From NCBI GenBank assembly GCA_965206655.1, contig CBDBKC010000038.1, positions 620,001 to 684,000 on the forward strand: a stretch of DNA of 64,000 nucleotides, given 5' to 3'. The position numbers and the translations under genes are program-made. This DNA is from JAPPLB01 sp965206655 (GTDB taxonomy: Bacteria; Acidobacteriota; Terriglobia; Bryobacterales; UBA6623). Each line of letters opens with the position of its first letter. The first letter of the stretch is position 1. The notes under the pieces are model-generated. The model searched no databases and was not told the DNA's origin. It worked only from the letters and a program-made list of their open reading frames with translations. Below are positions 27,005-37,000 of this stretch, piece by piece.

Positions 27005-27690
27005 GCCGCATTCTGATCATCGAAGACGAATTGCCGCTGCAGCGGGCGCTTGCCGATAATTTCAGCTTCGAGTCGTACGAGGTGATCACCGCGGGCGATG
27101 GCGAGACCGGCTACCGGCTGGCTAAGGAAAAGAATCCCGATCTGGTGATCCTCGATCTCATGCTGCCTCGCATGGGCGGCTACGATGTGTGCCGCAAGCT
27201 GCGGGCGGAGGGTGTAAGTACGCCCATCCTGATGCTGACCGCGCGCGGCGAAGAGGCGGACCGCGTCGTCGGCCTCGACCTCGGTGCCGACGACTACGTC
27301 ACCAAGCCGTTTTCCGTCCGCGAATTGAATGCCCGCGTCCGGGCGCTGTTGCGGCGTCCCACGCCGCTGCGGACTCTGCCGGACGAATTGTGTCTTGATG
27401 GAATCGAGATTGACTTCCGCTCGCATGAAGCAACCAGGAGCGGCCGTTCCCTGGATCTGACCCGCAAGGAGTACCACTTGCTGCGCCTGCTCGTTTCCCG
27501 CGCCGGTGAAGCGGTCACGCGCGACGACCTTCTCGACGAGGTCTGGGGTCAGGAAACCCACGTAACCGCCCGTACGGTGGACACACACGTTGCCAACCTC
27601 CGGGCCAAGCTTGAACAGGACCCGCGACACCCCCGCCGGCTCATCACCGTTCACGGCGTCGGTTACCGCTGGATCGCTGAATCTTCATGA
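27001..27690 (+). CDS. OmpR/PhoB-family response regulator
   Basis: 229 residues. Receiver domain (about 1-118) with acidic pocket E8-D9-E10, phospho-acceptor D52 in LVILDLMLPRMGG, Thr in MLTARGEE and Lys in DYVTKPF. A winged-helix DNA-binding domain (about 130-228) ends in TVHGVGYRW. It partners the upstream kinase (4-nt overlap) as a transcription factor. An IS4-family element inserted immediately after the stop (target duplicate 27693-27698), leaving the gene intact but separating it from the TolB-like gene downstream. Confidence 0.95.
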   Translation: MSRILIIEDELPLQRALADNFSFESYEVITAGDGETGYRLAKEKNPDLVILDLMLPRMGGYDVCRKLRAEGVSTPILMLTARGEEADRVVGLDLGADDYVTKPFSVRELNARVRALLRRPTPLRTLPDELCLDGIEIDFRSHEATRSGRSLDLTRKEYHLLRLLVSRAGEAVTRDDLLDEVWGQETHVTARTVDTHVANLRAKLEQDPRHPRRLITVHGVGYRWIAESS

Positions 27691-27835
27691 AAACTTGACA
27701 CTACTGTCCGGCTGATAAGCGGTGGGCGGCCTGCAACTGGTTGTAGAAAAGTGGGTTAGGTGTTGTTTTTTCTTGCCGCGATTTGAGCGGCGGTGCGCCG
27801 TTTGAGCGTCATCCGTCCTGAGCCGACAATGGCTC

Positions 27836-28942
27836 ATGAATCTGGGCCGCACCGTATTCGCGCAGTTGATCAGCTTTCTTCCGGATCGCGAGTTCCGGCG
27901 CTGTGTGGCCCGCTACGATGGCGAGCGGGGCTCGCGCAGCTTCTCCTGCTGGGATCAGTTCCTCTCGATGTCCTTCGCCCAGTTGACCTACCGCGAAAGC
28001 CTCCGCGATATCGAAGCGTGCCTGCGTTCGCTTGGCGGCAAGCTCTACCACATGGGATTCCGCGGCAACGTCGCGCGCTCGACACTGGCCGACGCTAACG
28101 AGTCGCGCGACTGGCGGATCTATGCCGATTTCGCTCAGGCCTTGATTCGCATCGCGCGGCCCTTGTATGCCCGCGATCCGATCGGCGTGGATCTCAATCA
28201 AAGTCTCTACGCTCTGGACTCGACCACCATCGACCTGTGCCTCTCGCTGTTCCCGTGGGCCAAGTTCCGCCGGCGCAAGGCCGCCGTGAAGATGCACACG
28301 CTGTTGGACCTGCACGGTAACATCCCCACGTTTATCCGCATTACCGACGGCAAAACGCACGACGTCAACATCCTCGACGAGTTCCTACCCGAGCCCGGCG
28401 CCTTCTACGTTATGGATCGGGCCTACGTGGATTTCGAACGCCTCTTCGTGTTCACCCTCTGCTCGTCGTTCTTCGTCGTGCGAACCAAGAAGAACATCTT
28501 GCTCCAACGGCGCTACTCGCATCCCGTCGACAAATCTACGGGCGTGCGCTCGGATCAGACCGTCATACTGACTGCCATCGAATCGGCCAAAGTCTATCCG
28601 GACCCGTTGAGGCGCGTCAGCTACGTCGACGCCGCGACGAACAAGCGGCTGAAGTTCCTGACCAACAACTTCGCGCTCCCGGCACTGACCATCGCCGAGA
28701 TCTACCGTTCGCGCTGGCAGGTGGAGCTGTTCTTCAAGTGGGTCAAGCAGCACTTGCGGATCAAGAAGTTCTACGGCGCCAGCGAGAACGCCGTGAAGAC
28801 CCAGATTTGGATCGCCGTCTCGGTGTACGTGCTGGTGGCGATCGTGCGGAAGAGGTTGGGCCTGGAGGCGAGTCTCTACCAAATCCTACAGATTCTCAGC
28901 GTTACCCTATTTGAGAAAACGCCCAGTGGGGTATCCATTTGA
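27836..28942 (+). pseudogene. IS4-family transposase, C-terminus replaced by MITE sequence
   Basis: 368 residues as it stands. N-terminal DUF4372-like region (about 1-75), then the IS4 DDE core: D in LYALDSTTIDL, D in YVMDRAYVDF, and the YRSRWQVELFFKWVK motif with the catalytic Glu. The frame now ends LFEKTP-SGVSI because of the 28926-29200 insertion. Removing that insert and one 8-bp duplicate restores a further 26 residues ending QLILFDF at TAA 29284-29286, the C-terminus expected for the family (389 residues). The core is intact, so partial activity is possible. Confidence 0.88.
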
Positions 28943-29200
28943 CTCAGGCAGCCACAAGATGTTGTGGTCGCGCGAAAGCATCTACCAAGAAGCGAATCCC
29001 GAGGTTACTGCTCTGGCGCGGCGTGGGGCTGCGTAGCGCGTCCGATTCTCGGAGTTGCCGCCCGAAGGCTGCCACCGCAATGAATTCGCGTGTGGGTCGG
29101 CTTGGCGGCCACTCGCACGATTCTCGCAATCTCACATTCCTGTTCCGGAGCCGCGAGGCCACAACCCATAGGGTGTACCTGAATGAAGTGGATACCCCAC
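28926..29200. mobile_element. 275-bp MITE-like non-autonomous element
   Basis: Terminal inverted repeats of 23 bp (20 matching) begin GTGGGGTATCCA and run to TCAGG at both ends. An exact 8-bp target duplication AACGCCCA flanks it (28918-28925 and 29201-29208). No transposase is encoded; an open frame inside is not convincing. The autonomous partner is unknown; an 8-bp duplication is compatible with several families, including IS1595 and IS66 types. No second copy was noticed in the window. Confidence 0.9.
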
Positions 29201-29390
29201 AACGCCCATTTTACAGGCCTTGCAGCCATCAGACTCCCATGAAAACTTACTCGATCACCCCAACCAGCTGATTCTATTCGACTTCTAACCGGACAGTAGT
29301 GACTTGACATATGCCGCACATTTCCATGACAACCCAAACGGACGCTTCCAGTAAGTTCGTCTGTAACGGTGTTCGGAAAGGAGCAGCGAA

Positions 29391-31430
29391 ATGAAATTCA
29401 ATAGAGTGGTTTTGCTTTTCTTCTTGGCGGGTACAGGGGTCTTGTTTGCCGCCGGGAACGGCTACAAACTCTTTCAGCAGGGGTTGGCCAAAGAGCGGGC
29501 GGAAGCCGACCTTCGCGGCGCGATTCAAATCTACGAAAAGGTGGTTCAGGAGAGCGCGTCTGACCGCAAGCTGGCAGCGCAGGCGCTCTACCGGATCGGA
29601 GAATGCCGGCGAGCGCTGGGCGACGCGGAAGCACGGAAGGCGTATGAGCGAATCCTCCGTGATTACCCGGAGCAGAAAGAGGTCGCAGCGGAAGCGCGGA
29701 CGCGGCTGGCGGCGTTGCTGCAACCACCTGCATCCGACGGCGCCTTGACCGCCCGGCAGGTTCTTGACGACATGTGGGTCGACGCGGTATCGGGCGACGG
29801 CAGGTTCTTAAGCTTCACGGATTGGTCGACCGGAGGAGACCTCGCCGTTCGGGACTTGCGCACAGGCACGGACAGGCGGCTCACCAAGCGTGGTAATCAC
29901 GGTTACGCCACCGAATCGGTGATTTCTCCGGACGGCCGGCAGGTTGCATTCCTGTGGCTCGAAACGGCCGAGGCCCACAAACCCAACGCCACGCCGTTTC
30001 ACCTTCGCATCGTCCCCTTCGATGGTTCGTCGCCTCCGCGGACCGTTTACCGCGGCACCGGCTACATCGACGTGCGAGGGTGGAGCCCCGGCGGCGAGAG
30101 CTTGCTGGTGACGCGGGCTCTGGATGACAAAACTTGGCAGCTTGCCATGATTTCGGTACAAGACGGCTCGGTTCGGCAACTCAAATCCCTCCGGTGGGCC
30201 AAAATTGGCGCGAGCATCTCACCCGATGGGCGCTATATCGCATACGATACTCCGGTCGGCGACGAATCGGCCCGGGACATTTTTGTTCTTGCCGCGGATG
30301 GAAGCCGGGAGTCCGCCGCCGTCGAACATCCGGCCAACGATCATTCGACGGTGTGGGCTCCGGACGGCTCCCGGATCCTGTTTGTCAGCAACCGGACCGG
30401 GACGCCGTCTCTATGGTCCGTACCCGTCGATGACGGGAAACCAACCGGCCCTGCGGAGTTGCTGAAAAGCGATACCGGTCCGCTCGTGCCATTGGGAATG
30501 ACAAACAGCGGCACGCTTTACTACGCGATTTCTGCCAGGTCACGCCGGAACATCCACATCGCGAAGTTGGATGCAGAGGGGACAGTCTCCAAGGCTCCGG
30601 CTACGATAACGAACCGGTATTTCAACTCAAATTGGGGCGCGTCTTTTTCACCCGATGGCGGGTATCTGGCCTTTTATTCCAAGCGGCCCGAGACGACGTT
30701 GGTGATCCGCAACCTCGAGAGTGGGAACGAGCGCGTCGTTCCGGTCAAACTTCCGGTCGGAGGCCCATTCTTCATAGGGCCCGCGTGGCTTCCCGACGGC
30801 CGCTCCGTGCTGGTAATGGCGCGGGAGAATCAACGGCCGGGCACTTATTACTACCGTGTGGACGTCGCGACAGGGAACGCCGAGGAACTGGGCCGCGGCC
30901 CCGATTATGGGGGAGACTACTCGCCGGACGGGAAGTCCGTGTTCCACCGGAAAAACAACTCGACCAAGCTTGTGCGGTTCGATCTCATCACCGGCCAAGA
31001 ACATATTGTGAGGACGGTATCGCCGCCGGACGAGCAGCTCTCGAACCCAGCGATATCACCCGACGGAAAGTGGCTTGCCCATGTGTACGACGGCGAGCGG
31101 CGCTCGTTGGAGGTGATGGATTCAGGAGGCGGTGAGCCGAGGACCATCTTCACCGACGCCAGCATCCAGCGTTACAACTCGATGGAGTGGACACCGGATA
31201 AGCGGTATTTGCTCTTCGTGAAAGAGGGCGAGAGCGACGAATCGCTCCTCTGGCGCGTTCCCGTGGGTGGCGGCCAGGCTGAATACCTTGGCGTTTCGAC
31301 GAACGGCGGCATCAAAGGCCCGCAAATGCACCCTGACGGCCAGCGCATCGTTTACTCAACGGTCGAAGACGGTGCGGACGAGGTCTGGGCGTTGGAGAAC
31401 TTCCTGCCCGCGCTGAGCGCGAAGAAGTAA
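29391..31430 (+). CDS. Exported TPR plus PD40/TolB-like beta-propeller protein
   Basis: 679 residues. Signal peptide (VVLLFFLAGTGVLFAAG), then a helical TPR/YbgF-like segment (about 25-115; YKLFQQGLAKERAEADLRGA, AALYRIGECRRALGD). A long beta-propeller of PD40/WD40-like repeats follows, marked by recurring SPDG motifs (VISPDGRQVAFLWL, SISPDGRYIAYDT, SFSPDGGYLAFYS). It is probably a periplasmic protein-binding scaffold, common in Acidobacteria. RBS AAAGGAGCAG precedes ATG 29391. The peroxidase gene starts just after its stop, so they are cotranscribed. Confidence 0.85.
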   Translation: MKFNRVVLLFFLAGTGVLFAAGNGYKLFQQGLAKERAEADLRGAIQIYEKVVQESASDRKLAAQALYRIGECRRALGDAEARKAYERILRDYPEQKEVAAEARTRLAALLQPPASDGALTARQVLDDMWVDAVSGDGRFLSFTDWSTGGDLAVRDLRTGTDRRLTKRGNHGYATESVISPDGRQVAFLWLETAEAHKPNATPFHLRIVPFDGSSPPRTVYRGTGYIDVRGWSPGGESLLVTRALDDKTWQLAMISVQDGSVRQLKSLRWAKIGASISPDGRYIAYDTPVGDESARDIFVLAADGSRESAAVEHPANDHSTVWAPDGSRILFVSNRTGTPSLWSVPVDDGKPTGPAELLKSDTGPLVPLGMTNSGTLYYAISARSRRNIHIAKLDAEGTVSKAPATITNRYFNSNWGASFSPDGGYLAFYSKRPETTLVIRNLESGNERVVPVKLPVGGPFFIGPAWLPDGRSVLVMARENQRPGTYYYRVDVATGNAEELGRGPDYGGDYSPDGKSVFHRKNNSTKLVRFDLITGQEHIVRTVSPPDEQLSNPAISPDGKWLAHVYDGERRSLEVMDSGGGEPRTIFTDASIQRYNSMEWTPDKRYLLFVKEGESDESLLWRVPVGGGQAEYLGVSTNGGIKGPQMHPDGQRIVYSTVEDGADEVWALENFLPALSAKK

Positions 31431-31456
31431 TCCTGCTCGTACTCGCGGCGGCGATC

Positions 31457-32296
31457 ATGATCCCTCTGGGGCTGGACCTCTACATGCCGGTCCCGGAGGA
31501 TAATCCCATCACGGGCGAGAAGATCGATCTGGGGCGGCGGCTCTTTCATGACCGCCGCCTCTCGCGCGACGAGTCCCTTTCCTGCGCGTCCTGCCACAAC
31601 CCGGAACGCGCGTTCTCGGACGATAAGCCCGTCTCGGTCGGCGTCTTCGGGCGGAAGGGCAACCGCAACGCCCCGGCAATCATCAACCGGGCCTATGGCC
31701 GGGCGTTCTTTTGGGATGGCCATGTTCCTACATTGGAAGAGCAGGTTCTTCAGCCGATTCAGAATCCCAAGGAGATGGATCTGACAATCGCGGAAGCTTC
31801 CGCCCGCGTCGGCCTTGCGCCCAATGAGATCGCCGACGCGCTCGCCTCGTACGTGCGCAGCATTCTATCGGGCGAATCTCCCTATGACCGCTTCGTGAAC
31901 GGCGATCGCGCGGCACTCACGGCTGAGCAGCAACTTGGCTTTCAAATCTTTCGAGGAAAAGGGAACTGCACCTCCTGCCACGTGGGTCCGAATCTCACTG
32001 ACGAGGAGTTGCACAACACCGGCATCGCGTGGCGTAGCGGCCGTCTCACCGACAACGGCGCCGGCCACGGCGACTTCAAAACACCGACGCTACGAGAAGT
32101 CGCCCGCACCGCCCCCTACATGCACGACGGCTCTCTGGCGACCCTCAAAGATGTCGTTGACTACTACAGCGACGGTGGCCGCCCCAACCCCGATCTCGAT
32201 CGAGACCTCCGGCGACTCAGTCTGTCGGATGACGAGAAGGCACAACTAGTCGCATTTCTGCACGCCTTGAGCGGTTCCATCCAAGAAGGCATCTAG
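31457..32296 (+). CDS. Di-heme cytochrome-c peroxidase family protein
   Basis: 279 residues. Two c-type heme motifs, CASCH (43-47) and CTSCH (171-175), and the APYMHDGS Met-ligand loop place it in the CcpA/MauG family, which reduces H2O2 or oxidises substrates in the periplasm. ATG 31457 is the only normal start, but the frame continues upstream as a hydrophobic stretch (VILLVLAAAIM) over the end of the previous gene. The real start may therefore be a non-standard codon such as CTG 31433, giving a full signal anchor. Likely in one operon with the TolB-like gene. Confidence 0.88.
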   Translation: MIPLGLDLYMPVPEDNPITGEKIDLGRRLFHDRRLSRDESLSCASCHNPERAFSDDKPVSVGVFGRKGNRNAPAIINRAYGRAFFWDGHVPTLEEQVLQPIQNPKEMDLTIAEASARVGLAPNEIADALASYVRSILSGESPYDRFVNGDRAALTAEQQLGFQIFRGKGNCTSCHVGPNLTDEELHNTGIAWRSGRLTDNGAGHGDFKTPTLREVARTAPYMHDGSLATLKDVVDYYSDGGRPNPDLDRDLRRLSLSDDEKAQLVAFLHALSGSIQEGI

Positions 32297-32334
32297 AAAC
32301 CAAACGGCACCGCTGCATTCACTCAAACAGCCGC

Positions 32335-33648
32335 TCACGACAGAGCGTCCAAGACCGTGTCGACATCCTGGTGATTGTTGTAGACCGAGACTGAGAAGCG
32401 GACTTGGTTGCCGCCACGGCCGACGGTCAGTGCGGAGTTCGGTCCGCTGATCGAGATGTTCGCACGGCCCTCTTCGTTGGCACGTTCGATTTTGGCGCGG
32501 ACCTCCTCGGTGTTCGGATGCAGGAAGGCCCGAATGCCGGTTTCCGCACCGTCGGGTGTGATGGGCGTAAAACCGAGCGCGGGGAGTTCTTTTTGGAGTC
32601 TCGCCGTGAGCTCGCGCGCGTGGGCTCGGATGTTGTCGATGCCCAACTCTTCGATAAATCGAAACGACTCGATCTGGCCGGCATAGTTAATGACCGCCGG
32701 CGTGCTGCATTCGAATTGTGCGATGCCTTCTCTAGGATGTGAGATGAACTCAGGTTTCGCGGGGTCGGGCGAGTCGGTCCAGGGTTCGTAATTCAAGTCG
32801 GGGTGGCCGGTGAACTGCGTCCCCTTGACGACCGTTCCTTGCAGATCTTCCTTGACGTACATGAATCCGAAGCCGTGCTCGCCCTGCAGCCACTTGTACA
32901 TCCCGCAGGATGCAAAGTCGACGCCCATGGCCTTCACGTCGATGGGGGTGGCGCCGCAGCCCTGAATGATGTCGGCGAATAGATAGGCTCCGTGCGAATG
33001 GGCAAGCTCGCTGAGTTTCTTTAGGTCCTCAACATGGCCATTCACCGACGAGACGAACGAAACCGAGATCAGTTTGGTGTTCTTGTCGACGGCCTTCTCC
33101 ATGTCGGCGATGTCGATTTGCCAATCGCGATGTTTGACGATGCGCACGTCGAGCCCGAACTTGTCACGCCGCGCCAGGTAGTTTGCCAGCGACGCTGAGT
33201 AGTGCAGGTCATTCGTGACGACGTTGCCTCCGCTCAGGTCCATGCCGTTGGCGATGAGGTTTTCGCCTACCGTCGTTCCGGCACAGAAAGCGATTTCTTC
33301 GGGCTTGGCATTGATGAGCCGCGCGAACATCGGCTTCATGTCGCGGTAGCCCGTGACCCAGAAGTCCTCGCGCCCTTCGCCGGGGCCGTTGTGGAGGAAA
33401 TCGATATAGCGCTGAAAGCCCCGGACGGTGTGGGCGCCGAGAGGGTGCTGCGCTGAGCAGTTGAAGTAGGTTTCGTTGAGGGCTCGTGGGAAGCGGGAGC
33501 GCACGGCGTCCCAGTCAATAGTCCCGCCTGTGACGACGGGCCGCAGCGGCTCGTTATCGGTGGGGGCTGGTTGGCCGCAGCCTGCTAGTGCGGTTGCGGA
33601 AGCGGTGGCAAGGCCGCTGGCGAGCCATTCTCGGCGGTTGATTTGCAT
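32335..33648 (-). CDS. Class V aminotransferase (PLP), Tat-exported lipoprotein
   Basis: 437 residues. The N-terminus has a Tat motif (NRREWLASG) and a lipobox TALAGC with Cys24, so the folded PLP enzyme is predicted to be exported and lipid-anchored. The fold is the SufS/isopenicillin-N-epimerase type: cofactor-binding Asp226 in LFADIIQGCG and Schiff-base Lys252 in GMYKWLQGEHG. The reaction is unknown (desulfurase, epimerase and lyase are possible). The gene is convergent with the peroxidase operon and divergent from the TonB receptor. Confidence 0.88.
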   Translation of the reverse strand: MQINRREWLASGLATASATALAGCGQPAPTDNEPLRPVVTGGTIDWDAVRSRFPRALNETYFNCSAQHPLGAHTVRGFQRYIDFLHNGPGEGREDFWVTGYRDMKPMFARLINAKPEEIAFCAGTTVGENLIANGMDLSGGNVVTNDLHYSASLANYLARRDKFGLDVRIVKHRDWQIDIADMEKAVDKNTKLISVSFVSSVNGHVEDLKKLSELAHSHGAYLFADIIQGCGATPIDVKAMGVDFASCGMYKWLQGEHGFGFMYVKEDLQGTVVKGTQFTGHPDLNYEPWTDSPDPAKPEFISHPREGIAQFECSTPAVINYAGQIESFRFIEELGIDNIRAHARELTARLQKELPALGFTPITPDGAETGIRAFLHPNTEEVRAKIERANEEGRANISISGPNSALTVGRGGNQVRFSVSVYNNHQDVDTVLDALS

Positions 33649-34099
33649 GGGGTTTCCTTTGTTGACTTCGTCGCGAGTCTAGAGCTTCGCATAGTTTACT
33701 CCGGAAGGGGCCCCGTGGCACGGGTCTCCGCTTCCGGCTCTTGGAAGAGACGTCGTTTGTGTTCTTCCAGATTACGGATTGCTCGTCGCCCGATGGACAG
33801 GAGAAGGTGCGAACGCCCGCCTTGTGTTCAACTAGGCCGGAGGCCAAATGAACGTTTCGTCCAGAACATTGGCACTTTACAAGTATTTCTTCGCTCTTCG
33901 GTCTTACCCAGATAGATCATCGAAAATTATTCGAGTTGTCGGTTGTAAAATGGTTAGCGGATTGCTACCCTACTGGCGACGCGTAACGCTCAGAGGACTC
34001 AGGCGTGTTGTGTGCGCGGCTGATCCTCCGAAAGGACCTAAAGAGCAGCGGCTCTTGGTGGTCCGTTTCGCGGCACTTCTTGCAAAGGAGAGGTCAGAC
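33649..34099. other. Divergent leader region before the TonB receptor
   Basis: About 450 bp. The receptor frame is open from 33848, but nothing before 34100 looks like a signal peptide, and a strong RBS stands just before 34100, so I treat this as a long 5' leader. The part at 33895-33960 is AT-rich and is the most likely promoter zone; no clear -35/-10 pair is recognised. Confidence 0.5.
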
Positions 34100-37000
34100 A
34101 TGAGTCAGAGCACGAGCTTGCATTTTGGCAGACCCGATGTCCGGGTATGCCGCGGTGGGTGGAACCCCGCGTTCCTTGCCTTCGGACTGGCGCTGGCGAT
34201 CAGCGTCTTCCCCAGCATCACTTTCGGCCAATCGACGAGTTCCAGCATTGTCGGGACCGTCACGGATGAATCGGGCGCCGCTGTTCCGGGCGCGGCCGTA
34301 ACGGTAATCAACGTGGGTACGCAGGATACACGGAACGTTGAAACCAATGAGCGCGGTGACTATTCCGTCACGGCGCTGGACATCGGAATGTACGAAGTCG
34401 CGGCCGAACTGGAAGGATTCAGCCGCGCCGTCGCGACTGACGTGCGGCTTGAAGTGGACTTGGTTCGCCGTCAGAACCTGACTCTTCAAGTTGGTACCGT
34501 CACCGAGCAGATCACGGTACAGGCCGATGCGATCACGATCCAGACCGACGACACAACGATCAGCACCGTTATCGACGAAGCCAAGATCAGCGAGTTGCCG
34601 ATTGCCGGCGATCGGAACCTTTTCCGGCTGGCGCTGTTGGCGCCCGGTATGAGCCGCGGGCCGCGGACGAGCGTGACGACCTCCGGATTTGGCCCTGGCT
34701 ACGGCATCGCCGCGCTGGGCCAGAAGGTTCACAACAACAACATCATTCTGGATGGTGCGCCCTTGCGAACGGGTATTCACGGCATGGTGCGCATGCGGCC
34801 TTCAGTCGAGGCGATTCAGGAGTTCCGCGTCGAAGCCGGTTGGTATAACGCGGAGTACGGGACCCAGTCGGGTGCTCAGATCATCACCTCGATCCGGCCC
34901 GGCACGAACGATGTCCACGGCACGCTGTTTCACTTCTTCCGCGCGGAGGAGCTGGACGCCCGCAACTTCTTCGAGAACGATCCCAGCATCCCCAAGAGGC
35001 CTCGCACGCGCAACACGTGGGGCGGCGTGGTCAGCGGCCCGATCGTCAAGAACAAGCTGTTCTTCACGGCCAACGTGGAGAGTCTCAGCGAACGGCGTAG
35101 CGGGCAGAGCTTCAGTATTTATCCTAGTCAGCTCATGCGCAACGGCGAACTGACCGAGCCCTTCTTCTCGGGCGCCCCGATCCTGGATATCGATACCTGC
35201 CTGGATCCGGCGGTCGCCTCCACTTGCGGGGCCTTCGCGAACAGCGTCATTCCGCAGAGCCGGATCTCATCCATCTCGAAAAGAGTGATTCCCTTCTGGC
35301 CGTCGCCGAACTTCGGCAGCCCGCAGTTCGACGGCACGAACAACTTCTCGGGCACCGTTAAGAACGATCTGGATGACGATCAGTTCTACGTGAGGAACGA
35401 CTGGAACATTAACGACAAGAACAAGATCTTCGGACGCTACGGTTACCAGAACATCAAACCCACAAGCGTCAACGTCCTGGCTGGCATCGACCCGCGCTTC
35501 ACGTTCTTCAATCCCAAGCGTCAGCAGAACGCGACGATGACGTGGACACGCTTCCTCACCAATACGGCGCTGAACGAGCTCCGTGTTTCGTACAACCGGG
35601 ACACGTACTTCCGCGAGACCGGCTTCACGGACACCGGATGGAGCAACCTGACGGAGTTAGGAATCCCCGGCCAGACCGAGAACTCGCACGACGCCCGTAT
35701 CACCAGCATTAGCATAAGCCAGTGCTGCAGCATCGGTGCGTCCGACGTCAACCAGATCTGGGACGAGTCGCGGATGATCGCCAACCAGACGTCCTTCATC
35801 AAGGGCAACCATAGTCTGAAGACGGGAATCTCGTACAACCTCCTCCGAACCTCTCGCCGGACGATTCAGGCTGCCAACGGCTCCTTTACTTTCAACGGTA
35901 TTCACTCGGGCGTCTCCTTCGCTGACTTCCTGCTCGACCATCCGCAACGTTTGCGGCTGGGCAACATTCCGGGCAAGGCCAACGCCGGCACGTACCCGGA
36001 TTTCGAGTACTGGCGCGTACATCCCTACCTCCAAGACGAGTGGAAGCTCACGCCGAACCTGACCCTGAACCTCGGTATCCGCTGGGAGTACAACTCCCCG
36101 TTCGTGGATGACCGCGGTGAGTCGCGTAACTTCGATCTGGGTACGGGCCAGTTGTTCCCGGCGCCGGGCGTTTCACGGTTTCCCCTCAACGACGTCAGCA
36201 AGAACAACTGGGCGCCGCGCTTCGGGATTGCGTGGCGGCCCCTGGGTGGAACCGATTTCGTGCTTCGCACCGGCTACGGGGTCTTCTACAACGTCAACAT
36301 GATCAATAACTTCGTCCCGATTCTGGCGGCCAACCCGCCTGGGACGGCGCGCATCGAAGAGACCGCCCTGGCGCGTAGACCGGTTCTCACCATGGCGACC
36401 GCCGATCAGGCGGCCAACGAGGTCCTTCGCTCCAGCGCCAGCGGCGCGAACACCGAACACACGGTCGGCATGGTCCAGCAGTGGAACTTCAACATCCAAA
36501 AGTCTCTGCCGTGGGACTTGGTTGGCGAAATCGGCTACAACGGTTCGAAGTCGGACCACTTCGACAACCCGGCGGAGTACAACGCGTTTCTACTGCCCAC
36601 GATCGGCACGGCCAACCCGACGCGCCGTTACACGGACTGGTCGAGCATCGAGATTCACGACACCGCGGCCTCGGGCAACTACCATGGCCTGCTGACCAAG
36701 CTGGAGAGGCGGTTCAGCGGCGGCCTCACCTTCCTCCAGACCTACACTTGGTCGAAGGTAATTTTCGATTCCCGCGCCTGCTGCGGTGCGGTGCGGCCGA
36801 ACAATCCGCACGATCGCCGGACAGCCGAGCGGGGACGGGGCGACTTTGACATCACCCACCGTACGACGACGGCGTTTCTGTGGGAGCTGCCGTTTGGCAA
36901 TAACCTGAAAGGCGCCGCCAAGCACATTGTCGGCGGTTGGCAGGTGAACGGCGTTCTGCTTCTCGCGACCGGACTACCGGTTGACGTTAACCAGGGCCGA

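Larger units (their letters stand above)
27699..29301 (+). mobile_element. IS4-family element carrying a nested MITE-like insertion
   Basis: Ends CACTACTGTCCGG and CCGGACAGTAGTG are perfect inverted repeats of 13 bp. The 6-bp duplication ACTTGA flanks it (27693-27698 and 29302-29307). Total length is 1,603 bp, of which 275 bp plus an 8-bp duplicate is a secondary insertion (28926-29200); the ancestral element was about 1,320 bp. It lies between the response-regulator gene and a TolB-like gene. Confidence 0.93.

Noticed and set aside
27699..27740. Response-regulator binding sites or terminator just after the regulator gene
   Set aside because: The inverted sequence here is the IS4 terminal repeat, explained by the matching end at 29289-29301.
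28939..29271. 110-residue frame after the IS4 transposase
   Set aside because: It lies almost wholly in the 275-bp MITE-like insert and crosses its right end; no RBS or family match, so it is a chance frame.
33848..34099. N-terminal extension of the TonB receptor
   Set aside because: The extension lacks a signal peptide, while ATG 34100 has a strong RBS followed by a clear signal peptide.
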